Below are positions 11,980-21,187 of a stretch of 24,509 nt of DNA, piece after piece (position 1 is the first letter of the stretch; every line of letters starts with the position of its first letter). The stretch is from Paramacrobiotus richtersi (lineage: Eukaryota; Tardigrada; Eutardigrada; Parachela; Macrobiotidae), in assembly GCA_034698045.1 (NCBI GenBank), contig JAQGAU010000729.1:1-24509 (forward strand), read 5' to 3'. The notes under the pieces were generated by a model that saw only the letters and a list, made by a program, of their open reading frames with translations, did not search any database and was not told where the DNA came from. A program made the position numbers and the translations under genes.

Positions 11980-12611
11980 TTTTCATTAACTTTCAATGGT
12001 TTATTTGAAGAATCTACGTTTATGGCAAACGCCGAAGGGGTGGAGAAGATGCCTGAGTATGGGCGCATGTTAACTCGCATGGGAACGTTTCAAATTTTCG
12101 CATAGTAATCTTGCTGTGCGGTTTGTTAACAATTCTCGTAATTGTAATTGTAATTAAGTAACTGTGAAGAACTATTGAACGTCAGTTTAAATTAACAAAG
12201 CGTAAAGTTGCAGTCTGCTGGTTGAAATTGCGCGTACTTGCACACATGCACAGAGAAAACTTGTCAAGTTACGGTTCACCGCAAGTTTCCGGATTACTTA
12301 CAACTGTTGGTACTGCTGAATGAATTAAATTTTGTCGACCGACTGACAAATTTTGTGTGTTTTATTTCTTTCGTTCGGTGTTGTCATGAAGCAGATTTTG
12401 TTGATGGTTGTACGGGTTTTGGAGACGGTTAAGCAGAATATATACATCGTACCCCGGAGCAGTTCACAAACATATATACAGACATATGTATGTACATATG
12501 TATATGTACTTCTACGTACTGTACGCTGTACATATACAATACTTGTAATTGTAAATTACTGTACCATAACACTATGAGTACAGATCAACTAAAATAAAAC
12601 CAAATCCTGAT
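11980..12611. other. Intergenic region, AT-rich
   Basis: This 632-bp stretch runs from the stop of the mosaic gene to the start of the SPATA4-like gene. It contains three copies of a GTAATT hexamer near 12136-12154, a palindromic TA/CA-rich tract at 12468-12540 and an AATAAA at 12594-12599, which is close to the next ATG and far from the upstream stop. No coding frame is convincing. Confidence 0.5.
12468..12540. repeat. Palindromic ACATATGTA-type microsatellite
   Basis: An alternating purine-pyrimidine tract built from ACATAT, GTATGTAC and ATATGTAC. Many sub-segments are self-complementary (for example TACATATGTA), so the tract could form hairpins or cruciforms. It lies about 70-140 bp upstream of the SPATA4-like start, in non-coding sequence. 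Confidence 0.7.
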
Positions 12612-13637
12612 ATGCAAGCACCATGTATTTACAGCAGCAAAACAAAGCTCAAATCGTCCCCACCCAAAGTATCTGAAAGCAGTATACTAATTTTACCAGT
12701 AATTGTTGATCAATGGCTAAACAACTGTCTTTCGGAATCGCGACAGGACAGCTTCCTGAACATCCTGATTCGCAGCCGTCCAGACAGTTTTGGAGATGGC
12801 TACGTCGCCTGGTGCCTACTGCATCACTACTTTCCCCGTGATGTTAATATGACCGCCTACCGCTTTCCTCGCACACGAAACGAGTGCGCTGAGATCTGGA
12901 GTCACGTGGATTTGGTGCTTCGCAAGCATGGCTTACCGCGACTTCCCGCTGATCTCGTGGCAGCTGTCGTCAGAAGGTACCAGTCGGCGCAGGTGGTTAT
13001 GTTGATGCTGCTGTACGAAGCGCTGACCAATCTCAAGCTCCCACAAACAGTACCACAGTTTGTACCTTCAAAGCACAATAAAGAAATGAGACTTCTGCGG
13101 GAAACAAACGCGACGCTCAGGCGATATTCTTCATCGTTTGAGCAGGTCCTTCGCAGAAAGTGCAGCAGTAATCAAAATGTACGAACATGTTTCTGTTCTT
13201 AGATTTGTTTGGTATCGGTACATTTCACAGTACGGCGCTTTTCTTTTTAGCTAGCATTTTCTTTTGCGCGTCGGAGTTTACAACCACCAAAAACTTTAAC
13301 CGAGGAGACCCAGCATATAATCCCGGATGGTGAGAAGCCCGAAGAGCAACTGGAAAGATTGTTGCGTAAACCTCATGGATCCCGCTGCTCTGTGTACCAT
13401 GCTGTGAAGACGACGAGATATAAATCAGTCCACCAACGAACTGCATCTTTGAAAAAAGGTCACAGACCAGGACATAAAATCAACAAACCCGATAAGCCTG
13501 TGTTGTCCCCAAAGGCTGCACGGACTGTTAGTCCCGCACTGAAGAAACCGGTGCCGCCATTGGGACGACTGCAGCCACCATTTTTTACATCCGCGGATCC
13601 ACTTCAGAAACAGCAAAGAGCGTTGTTGTCGTCATGA
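12612..13637 (+). CDS. SPATA4/SPEF1-like calponin-homology (CH) protein, 2 exons
   Basis: Exons 12612-13178 and 13251-13637, separated by a 72-bp GT-AG phase-0 intron with a clean T-rich acceptor, give 317 residues. Residues of about 30-150 look like the divergent CH domain of sperm and ciliary proteins of the SPATA4/SPEF1 class. The signs are WLNN near the start, SFGDGYVAWCLLHHYFP (matching the family's D-F-S-N-G-x-L-x-A-E-I block followed by YYP), a tryptophan helix EIWSHVDLVLRKHGL, and a closing helix with YEAL. The second exon is basic and Pro/Lys-rich with no globular pattern. Proteins of this class bind microtubules in axonemes or sperm tails. The N-terminal 25 residues are unremarkable and the start could lie elsewhere. 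An AATAAA lies 97 bp beyond the stop, inside the convergent gene. Family assignment is moderately sure; exact orthology to SPATA4 is not. Confidence 0.66.
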
Positions 13638-13703
13638 AGCAAATACGTACCTCTAACAGAAACTGTTAACCTTATGAGCCACAAAAATACAACTCTAATG
13701 ATG

Positions 13704-14164
13704 TCATGTAAGGGGAACAAGGCGGTTGTTTTTAATAAAGAATTTAACTCGCGGTTGGTCCCATTTTCCGTTGATTTCTCGATCTGTAGCGCTAATGGGA
13801 ATGTAGATGGGAGTCATGGGACGATTGATGGTACTGGTATCACCAGGTTTCAGTGTAGTTGTTGTCCTTGGTCGTCTTCCTGGAGTCTTTATTATCTCTT
13901 CCTCCGAATATATTCTATTTTCATCATACGCTCTTATATTTCGAGCGGATAACGACTCTCCGGGGACTGCGGACATTCCTTGATCGTACCCTGCGAAATA
14001 TTTTATAAGTCCTTCAAGTGGCATGAATGATGAATAAATATACATCAGCTGTGGCGCAGCAGTTAACGAAAGGTTATAAGCTCTGTACCATAATGTTCAC
14101 GTAACTTTGCCGATATGAGCACGAAGCAGAGTGTGTGGACGACATGTGACAGGCATAAATTCAT
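13704..14164 (-). CDS. Small secreted protein, single-unit paralogue of the gene at 15051-15801
   Basis: Exons 14164-14089 and 13990-13704 with a 98-bp intron in phase 1 give 120 residues. Exon 1 encodes a signal peptide (MNLCLSHVVHTLCFVLISAK) ending just before the splice. Exon 2 carries one copy of a motif EEEIIKTPGRRPRTTTTL, followed by a C-terminal block with NGKW and RVKFFI. Both features match the 15051-15801 protein (EEYANRPGARPRTSTTL and TGNWTSSPIRFIM), and the exon structure and intron phase are the same, so the two are duplicates on the same strand. I do not recognise the family; it has no Cys in the mature part and looks disordered, like a secreted low-complexity or cuticle/mucus component. 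The 3' end faces the SPATA4-like gene at a distance of 66 bp. Coding status is supported by the paralogy; function is unknown. Confidence 0.68.
13734..13739 (+). terminator. Candidate polyadenylation signal AATAAA
   Basis: The canonical AATAAA hexamer lies 97 bp after the stop of the SPATA4-like gene and would fit as its poly(A) signal. It lies within the last coding codons of the convergent small secreted gene on the other strand, so the two transcripts would overlap at their 3' ends. Confidence 0.4.
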
Positions 14165-14825
14165 TCTGTTGTGACGAATGTTTGTGGAGTATAACAAATT
14201 TTCGACAACTTAGTGTTATGCGGAGAGCTGAACAGTTCATAGAGTTCGTTTTGGTTGCTGCCATGGTCATTCAGGATGACTCCTCAGAACGGTTACTCTA
14301 CAGTCCTAGCAACTCTGCCATACGGGATCGTAGTGGCTAACTGCTGTACTTAAGTATGCTACTTTTTGCGGAGTGAAACCATTAGGGGCGAGTTTATTCT
14401 GGTCCGGAGGGTTTAACAAACAAATTCCAAAGGTGCGCCTGTCTCAGGCCCTCTCTACTTTCGGGAGCCATAACAGGTACATGTTAAATTTGCCTGTGGG
14501 CGCTGAGCGCGCTATGCATTATAGGATATTCACTTTATTGTCAACGTTTACAATGTTAGAGTGGCTTATGCCATGACTATTTCGTGCGTTTAGCGCGAAA
14601 CGCGCACGGACAATAGTGAGAGCTGAGAAGTTCAAAGTGCAGCCTTTAAAAATTCGTTAAGTTACGCGGACATATCGGAAACGGATAAGCCCGACAGGAT
14701 TTCCACTTGACCCTTTTTAAATGCTTAGCTCGGTGTAATAGACTCATTTATTAGATTGTACAGCAGTTTTCTGACATTTTTCATACTTACTCGAGAACTG
14801 CCAGTCATGACCTTAAGACAGATAA
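14165..14825. other. Intergenic, no supportable gene
   Basis: Short frames only, none protein-like. One imperfect GC-rich inverted repeat (GTGCGTTT paired with AAACGCGCAC, near 14583-14606) stands out in otherwise AT-rich sequence. The interval should include the promoter of the minus-strand gene starting at 14164. Confidence 0.4.
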
Positions 14826-15062
14826 CTGCAAGCCGGTTTATGCCGTTCTCAACTGGAACTGATTTCGTTGTACCAAAAGAATCTTTCTGCTTTCGATTTT
14901 CGAACCAAAGATCGTTTGCAAAAGGATCTCAGTCGGGTGGTCTTCATTGCTTTGTATGGCGGCACACTCCGCTTTTTGAACGCCCAATATGTGCGAAGAT
15001 TTAATATGCAAAAAAAGCGACCGATGTACAAGACACCAGAAGACAGAACGCTATTCAGTTGA
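14826..15062 (+). CDS. Possible exon of a small mitochondrial-type membrane protein (COX14-like?)
   Basis: An open frame ends at 15062. It has no ATG before its last third, so if real it is a 3' exon whose upstream ATG exon I could not find. The last 50 residues look protein-like: a charged stretch TKDRLQKDLS, a hydrophobic segment VVFIALYGGTLRFLNA, then YVRRFNMQKKRPMYK. The order helix with YGG, then aromatic/basic tail, resembles the small single-span COX14 family of cytochrome c oxidase assembly factors, but the similarity is short and recalled rather than measured. The stop codon overlaps the stop of the minus-strand gene by 12 bp. It could equally be a chance ORF. Confidence 0.25.
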   Translation: MQAGLCRSQLELISLYQKNLSAFDFRTKDRLQKDLSRVVFIALYGGTLRFLNAQYVRRFNMQKKRPMYKTPEDRTLFS

Positions 15063-15801
15063 AACGAGTTTAAGTAATCCACTCATGATAAACCTGATGG
15101 GCGACGATGTCCAGTTTCCAGTGTGGTCCTTTCCCCATGATACATGAGGAAAAGATGGTGGACGGTGACGGTTGTCCTCAGTGGTTGAAGGGGTAAGCGT
15201 GGTTGACGTTCGGGGTCTGGCTCCAGGACGATTCGCATACTCTTCTTGCGACATCGCTCCGAATGGCGGACGGTGATCCAGGAATGATGGGGGACGGCGG
15301 CTGGCGTCCTCAGTTGCGGCTTCCATCGTGGTTGTTGGGGCAAGCGTGGTCGACGTTCGGGGCCTGGCTCCAGGACGATTCGCATACTCTTCGAACGACA
15401 ATGTGCGGAATTGCGGATGGTGGTCGAGGAAGGGTGGTGGACGGCGGCTGGCGTCCTCAGTTGCTGCTTCCATCGTGGTTGATGGGGTAAGTGTGGTCGG
15501 CGATCGGGGCCTGGCACCAGGACGGACCAACCATTCATCATACGAAAGTGTCCGGTATTTTAGAGCGTATTCTCGTCGCGAGCGCATAAGGCCGAACCCT
15601 TTGCGCGACGAAGCTTCATCGTGGCGATCTGTTTTCAGCAGTAAGTGCTAGTTTGCTACGGTCGCTGAGGAGTGGCCTATATAAATCTACATTCTTCGGT
15701 GCAAGGTACTTACCAAAGTTCCCTTGTACGGCGATCGACCCCAGCATGAAGTACAACACTACAAAATTAGCCAAAAGGTTCGAAGACATGAAGTTCACCA
15801 T
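15051..15801 (-). CDS. Secreted repeat protein with three 49-residue units, 2 exons
   Basis: Exons 15801-15714 and 15628-15051, with an 85-bp GT-AG intron in phase 1, give 221 residues. Exon 1 encodes a signal peptide (hydrophobic core LLANFVVLYFMLGSIAV). Exon 2 begins with a basic segment and then holds three units of about 49 residues, each starting with a Y/F-R/G-x-(L/M)-S-x-(D/E)-E motif. RPGARPR and a (S/T)-(T/P)-T-T-L-(T/A)-P tract follow, and the first two units end in ATEDASRRPP. The last unit is truncated and passes into a distinct C-terminal block with WGKDHTGNW. There is no cysteine in the mature chain. It is a duplicate of the 13704-14164 gene with expanded repeats. An in-frame upstream ATG at 15954 exists, but the start at 15801 puts the signal peptide at the N-terminus. 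Family and function are unrecognised. Confidence 0.74.
15193..15586 (-). repeat. 147-bp tandem repeat in coding sequence, about 2.7 copies
   Basis: The landmark G(T/C)AAG(C/T)GTGGT occurs at 15193, 15340 and 15487, exactly 147 bp apart, so the period is 49 codons. The units are close in DNA sequence (long identical stretches around GGCGGCTGGCGTCCTCAGTTG), which suggests recent unequal crossing-over. The second and third units in reading order are most alike around RPGARPRTSTTL. Confidence 0.85.
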
Positions 15802-16002
15802 TATATTATTTTTTATCTTGTGATATGCGTGGAGTAAAAATTTTGTTATGATGACAAACCGTAAGTACGCGCGGTTTGGTAAACAGTCCTGCGTTCGTGT
15901 TGCTCGCAAATTTGTTGTTGCTTCGACGAAGGCCGTAAAAAAATTATGCAGCATAGACCTGGCAACCTTAACACACCATGCTGCGATACCATAGCGAGTT
16001 CG

Positions 16003-16012
16003 TATTTATATA
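16003..16012 (-). promoter_or_regulatory. Candidate TATA box for the minus-strand repeat-protein gene
   Basis: Read on the minus strand, this is TATATAAATA, a good match to the TATA consensus, about 200 bp upstream of the ATG at 15801. The same element lies about 190 bp upstream of the ATG at 16202 on the plus strand, so it could serve the metzincin-like gene or be fortuitous. Confidence 0.35.
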
Positions 16013-16201
16013 CTCGGCCTGCACTCCTTGCGAAACTGTTTTTAATTTATGCAGCTGTCAGTGCATTTCCAAACGAGTAGTTCGATTTCGCGACAACCTT
16101 ACATAAACTTGTAACCTGATTCAAAGTAATGAGTTTCCAGGCTCTGGGCACCAGAATTTATTTAGGAAATCCAACCTTATGCTCGCCATGGGCAGCTGGC
16201 G

Positions 16202-19200
16202 ATGAGATTTATTTTCGTTGCATTCGCTGCGCTGGTGTTTGTAAAAACTGTGTGTTCCAGAAGAACATCCCATCATTTCCCTAACCTGCACATGAGTATG
16301 AATGCTCTAGACCTGATTTATTATTTCAATGTCGACAATCATGACAATGTTCCGCCATACGAAGTAATCACACCCAAATCCATTCGCGGATGCAAGCATT
16401 TTCTAACCAAAACCAGTTATCGCGGAAAAGGATTTAATCCTGACAAAATGGAGTTTTTGTTGGATGCATTTCAGGCGCGATATAACGTGCATGCAGTCCG
16501 TAATGCTCTGCTGATTAATCCCCAATTTCAAGTCATTTACTTCAAAAATTCCAGACGGAATTTTACAAATTATCGATCATCTGACTCAGCTCAATCTGGA
16601 AAAATTTCGACCAGCCATTATTTAGCAAAAGTGGTACAACTTGATATTAAGCAAACTCAAAACGCCAGTTTGACTGACCACGTTAACGGCGCATTTTCAA
16701 TAATGGCCGACGGCATCCATGGTTCTTTTCGAATGAACAAGCGGACATTTGTTATCAAACCGCTCCATCCCGAGCTCCTGCGCAAGGCTGCCGAGAATTC
16801 AACCCGCCGTGAAAATCTCCACATCGTCCATGCAACCAGAGATTCATATCCAAGATTGCTCAGAGGCGCTACGAGAGAAGTGCGTGAGTTTGTCAAGAAT
16901 GTGATACAAAAGGGAGAATCGATCAAGAAGCGTCCGAAACGACGGGCAGCAGATAACTCCAACAGTAAAGGTCATAAGTCAACAAAACAGACGCATACTG
17001 CTTTAATTAATCTGAAACCGATCGATACAGGAATTCATCTGACACCCATATTACTATCAGCCAATGTCGACGGAGAATCAGATGCAAGGAGCGTGGAATT
17101 ATTAGAACGACTAAAGAATCAGAGACTGAAAGGCCAAAACCACCAGCAGACCATACAAAATGGTCATAAGCAGCACGTGAAGAAATTTCCCCGACGGCTT
17201 GTCGAAAATTCTGTAAAAGACCCTGACATGGGTGTTTCGAAGCCGCGATCTCATGTGCAGAAGTTTTCACAGCAAGAATCGAAAGTGCCGACACTCGGTC
17301 ATGGGGCCCAGTATGGAGCGCAAGGCTCGGTTGATCGAACACATGTACAGAAGTTCCCCGCTACGACTACACACACAAAGACCAAAGAATCCCAGACTGG
17401 AGCAGGAAGAACGCATGTCAAAAAATTTGGCAATCATGTTCACAATGCGCAGACGGTCGCGCAAAGGAACCATGTCCAGAAATTTTCAGACAAGGAGACT
17501 AGTCGCACCCATGTTCAGAAATTTCCGAACAGCGGTTTAGATCGGCCCCACGTTCAGAAATTCCCAAACAAGGATGTGGGCTGCTTAAAAGTACAGAAGT
17601 TCTCAAGTAGTCATGCAGAGCGGTCACCTACCCAGAACCTTCGAAACCCCGGACCTGGAACATCACGCCATGTTCAAAAGTTTCCCAACCAGGTTCGAGA
17701 TTCCACGGGACAACAGATTGGCAGTCTCAAACCTCCATCGAACCATGTTCAGAAATTTCCGAACAGAAAGACCGTTCTTTCGTCCGAACCCATGACTAAT
17801 CCACTTGGCCCGGTGAAACAGCATATTCGCAAGTTTACACATCCTTTAGCCTCACCAACGGTCGTCGTGCATTCGGCTGTCAAAGGTGATGCAGTGCATG
17901 CCTCACCCCGATTTTCATCCTCGACTATAATCGAAACTGCGCACGCAGAGTTCCCACCGATACCAGAATCCACAGGCTTTCCTTTCATAATCAACGAAGA
18001 AGGCTCCAAGTCAAAGACTGGCCCGTTACGGGTCTCCATGGCTCTCGGAGTCGTCGTTGATTACAGCATGTACTCGACGATGTTAAAGTTTGGCCTAATA
18101 GACCAGGAGCAGCAGTTATTTTACATTTTATCACTGTATAACGAAGTACAAGCTTTCTACAAGGAACCGTCACTGGCCGAGAATATCCAGTTCACTTTGT
18201 CACTAAAGTCTGTCGGCTTTATTACGGAAGAAAACAACGATCTCGGTGCGGATCCCTTTGTGCCACAGTATTGGGAGAACCTTTGTCAAGGGCCGTATAA
18301 TTTAGATGACTACGATCATCTACAAGCGCTGACAATGCTCGACTTGTTTGACCTGCCAAAGGAACCAACTCAGCGAAGACGTAAAAAGTTCAACGTTCAG
18401 TTTGATGCCAGAATACGAAAGCCTCTCCGGAAAAGCGGCCAGTTCCAGCCGAAAATGTCCGGCATGAAGGCATCGAATGAGAAGATGAGGGATTCGGTTG
18501 GGATGGCTTTGCTAGCGTCCACCTGCAGTAAAGCGTCGCACTGTTCCGTTGTGGAGATGTCGTCCGTTTCGCCCAGTTTGTCGGTTGCGGACGAGCTGGC
18601 GCACTCTATGGGAGCCAACCATGAAGGGGCAAATGGATGTCCAATCAAGGAAAATCCATCTTCGTTCTTAATATCACCATCCGAAATGAAGAACGGCTGG
18701 ACACAGTTTGCGCAACTGCCAATCGTATCCGCATGTGCGATACAAGAGATGATGGCCTTTTTGAAGGGAAAGGGAAACTGTCTGTTAAAGGCACCGCCGA
18801 CTCCGGGCGAAGGGCTCGAGTTCAAAACAGCGCTGAAAGGTACGTGACGTTGCGGGACATTAAACCGGCACGCATGTGGCAACAATGTAATTTTGTAGAT
18901 ATACTGCATCGCCCGTTCAGTGCAGATGAAATCTGCAAACTTCGAGCGGGCCCAGTTTTTCTCAAGACAAAGAAATGGAAACATCTTGTCATCACGGCAG
19001 AGGAAGGGAATATCCCCGGAATTTGCCAGTCGTTGATCTGCAATGGTATTGATGGTTCGGATTATGCTTGGGAAACTAGCAGCTTCGTTTTTGGCCCGGC
19101 ACCGACTGGGACCAGTTGCAATCGTAACGGACACGTGTGCTACAATTTTCAGTGTGTTGACAAAGCTTCCATACCAGCCTTTTATGATGGTGGAAATAAC

Positions 19201-19221
19201 AGGCTGCTAGAAGTTTACTAA
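16202..19221 (+). CDS. ADAM/ADAMTS-type metzincin-like secreted protein with HVQKF repeat array and degenerate active site
   Basis: Exons 16202-18839 and 18899-19221 (59-bp intron, phase 1) give 986 residues. A clean signal peptide (MRFIFVAFAALVFVKTVCS) leads into a propeptide that ends at a furin-like cluster KKRPKRR near 242-249. A polar region follows with 11 copies of an (H/K)-(V/I)-(Q/K/R)-K-F motif (325-545). The catalytic-type fold runs from RVSMALGVVVDYS (about 610) through YILSLYNEVQAFY and DHLQALT, GMALLASTC and the zinc region to about 880. The zinc motif reads D797-E-L-A-H801-S-M-G-A-N-H807, so the first His of HExxHxxGxxH is Asp. The Met-turn position reads FLISPS instead of a Met-containing turn. 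A basic insertion RRRKKF lies inside the fold. The second exon is a Cys-rich domain ending in GTSCNRNGHVCYNFQCV, typical of ADAM/ADAMTS C-terminal modules. There is no TSP1 repeat or membrane helix. It is probably secreted and probably proteolytically inactive or altered. Confidence 0.8.
17174..17836 (+). repeat. Array of 11 HVQKF-type motifs inside the metzincin-like gene
   Basis: HVKKF, HVQKF, HVQKF, HVKKF, HVQKF, HVQKF, HVQKF, KVQKF, HVQKF, HVQKF and HIRKF occur over residues 325-545, with spacers of about 5 to 24 residues, mostly polar. The residue before the motif is usually Thr, Ser, Asn, Pro or Gln, and PN often follows. Codons differ between copies (CAT GTT CAG AAA TTT, CAC GTG AAG AAA TTT and so on), which suggests selection on the peptide rather than recent DNA duplication. 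Confidence 0.88.
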
Positions 19222-20180
19222 CCAGTACGGAGTTCTGTGTATTTATCTGAGAGTGTGTTGCCATATTGGCACGAAGCGATGTTTGTGGGATCGGTAGTTT
19301 AGATCGCCCGTGCAAAAGTGCCGTATGTGTTAACGTTCACTAACTTCACTAGCTGAGAAAAACAGCTGATGCAACCCATGAAGAAGATGCCCGTGTGAAC
19401 CACTGAACGGAAGAGTACCAGTTTAGCTTACGTAAAATTAACACAGTATCTATTCCGCATCCGGGAACATCATTGCCCAGTGCGATTTATTGCCGGGTGC
19501 GATTTATTGCCGTTTGGATCTGTATGTCCGCTTTCCTAGCTTATAATGCTCCGTGAAAGTAAAACGGTACTATCATCCCATTGGACGGCTTGTTTTATTG
19601 TGCCTTTCAAAAGTCTGATTTGTAAACTTCTTATTAAATCTCTCTGTTGTTACGGTTGTTCTGTCTACAGAATAGTAATACCCTCAACCTAGTCCAGCGT
19701 TTTAACAGAGACTAGGACAGGTTTGTGACATGTTGCGAATAATTTAATGCGGGAATAGTGAAGTTTAATACGCCTCTTAAGCTGTCAAGGATTGCTGCAT
19801 TCGCGGATTGATTTATCGCAGATAACTCTGGAAATTTGTGTTTTGCATGTTTTTGCAGCTTGCAAAAAGTTGCAAGGTGGGATTCTGTGTTCGACAGAAT
19901 GTGCTTCGCAATACTACTACGCCGATGTCTGTAGAATCAGCATGACTTGCATCCAGACGGCAAAAGTAAATACAACCCGCCAACGTGAGCGAGTTTACAC
20001 TTTACATACAATAATTCCTCTCACAGTTGCTAAGAAATTCCGTGTAGCAAAATACTAATAAATTTTAAAATTTTCTGAGACCCTAAATGTACAGTACAGT
20101 TCATGACCTTTCGAACGGAAAGCTTTGAGCAGCACGCACGCGTGTTAGATTTTCGGTTGTTGTTTCCGCAGTATACACAA
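19222..20180. other. 959-bp region without a coding gene; likely UTRs and a 5' leader intron
   Basis: It follows the metzincin-like stop. No open frame looks like protein. Just before the next ATG there is a strong splice acceptor (TTTTCGGTTGTTGTTTCCGCAG, ending at 20171). The gene at 20181 therefore probably has a non-coding first exon and an intron in this interval. A short 17-bp-period duplication is listed separately. Confidence 0.45.
19481..19512. repeat. Short tandem duplication, period 17 bp
   Basis: TGCGATTTATTGCCG occurs at 19481-19495 and again, identical, at 19498-19512, separated by GG. It lies in non-coding sequence, and no function is apparent. Confidence 0.75.
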
Positions 20181-20795
20181 ATGGATTCCGTGGCCGAATT
20201 CGGTTCTAAACCTTTTTTTCAAGAGCTACTGGAAGCGTTCGAGGTGCATCCGGATTTACTCCATCCAACGACAGGGAACCCAATGACGCGTGAAGAAATC
20301 CTGAATTTATTCGCTCCTCCCGCGCCGTGCGATTTCGCCATTACCGAACCTTGTAATGGCGCCGAGTTCTTTGCGAAAAGGTTCAATCAGGACTGGAAGC
20401 TGGAGGACGGAATGATTCCCTATGTGACGAAACGTGGACGTCCCAAGAAGCCGCGAAAAGAAACCAACCTTCTGCGGCCAACAAGGACACCGACCAGGGC
20501 ATCCAGTGGGAGCGACCGACGGGTGCGGCAGCTTGTTTGGCAGCACGGGCATCTTCAGAAGCAGAACCTCGAGATGGCCACCAACATTCTTAATTTACGA
20601 AGAGAAATAAGACATGAATCTGGCGGATTGGTATCGGAAAATGACTTGGATCAGCTTGTCGGGGTGGGGAGGAAATCGACTGACAAGGCCGTTTTGAAGA
20701 ATGCCCTAATGGAACTGTTAGTTACTAAACAATCCAACTATAGTCTTTCATGTGTCGATCCCGGTACAAGTGGTATACATGAATTTTTCATTTAA
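20181..20795 (+). CDS. Hypothetical protein with AT-hook-like basic motif
   Basis: A 204-residue frame from the ATG at 20181. I chose this start rather than the in-frame ATG at 20103 because a strong splice acceptor ends at 20171, so the upstream codons are probably intronic. Residues 1-80 are acidic and aromatic with a predicted helix (FFQELLEAFEVH) and the pattern GNPMTREEILNLF. Residues of about 84-92 read KRGRPKKPRK, an AT-hook core RGRP inside a strong nuclear-localisation-type cluster. A Pro/Thr/Arg-rich linker follows, then a helical segment (LQKQNLEMATNILNLRREIRH) that could be a short coiled coil. The C-terminal 20 residues are unremarkable, and a GTACAA near the end could be an unused or alternative donor. 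I do not recognise the family; a nuclear or DNA-binding role is inference from the motif only. Confidence 0.58.
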   Translation: MDSVAEFGSKPFFQELLEAFEVHPDLLHPTTGNPMTREEILNLFAPPAPCDFAITEPCNGAEFFAKRFNQDWKLEDGMIPYVTKRGRPKKPRKETNLLRPTRTPTRASSGSDRRVRQLVWQHGHLQKQNLEMATNILNLRREIRHESGGLVSENDLDQLVGVGRKSTDKAVLKNALMELLVTKQSNYSLSCVDPGTSGIHEFFI

Positions 20796-21187
20796 ATGGT
20801 ATCACGGTCAACGATACATGACGTTGCTAACGAAGAAAGAAATTAAAAGATGGCGACTGTTGTCACAAAGGTGGTACAAGGTTCGCGAACCTTTTATTAC
20901 TGCATGGGGTTGCCAAAGCTTCGTAACGTTCTTCAAAGGTCATCGTTGTACGGCTGTACCTTAGCTACGGGAACCCATTCCTCGATCATATTTCCAATTA
21001 TCGCACTGACATACTTCATCATACAGTAACATACATTGCCTATAAATGCACAGAGAAACTGGCAGGTCTAATTCCACGATGTATTTCTCTGGGAAAATCG
21101 TGTCCTAATCAGAGCAAGTTTGTCGATTAAATGTGCATTTATTGGCTTGGTGTTTTCAGCAAAAAGTTTATATAGCAGATTTCAGTC
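20796..21187. other. Intergenic, promoter side of ENKUR
   Basis: No convincing coding frame. A TTTATATAG element at 21168-21176 lies just upstream of the enkurin ATG at 21188. It is too close to be an ordinary TATA box unless the leader is spliced or the start lies further downstream. Confidence 0.4.

Noticed and set aside
12468-12540. CRISPR-like or telomeric repeat
   Set aside because: The tract is a simple TA/CA microsatellite without unique spacers and lies in an animal genome.
15083-15541. Alternative minus-strand frame with its own WKQQLRTPAAV-type repeat
   Set aside because: The same 147-bp repeat read in a second frame looks repetitive too (147 is divisible by 3). Only the other frame joins to the signal-peptide exon.
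18397-19134. 245-codon minus-strand open frame
   Set aside because: It is antisense to the metzincin zinc region and Cys-rich domain, where the plus-strand motifs are unambiguous.
19792-20058. 88-codon plus-strand frame
   Set aside because: It has random-looking composition and lies in the leader region of the next gene, just upstream of a strong splice acceptor.
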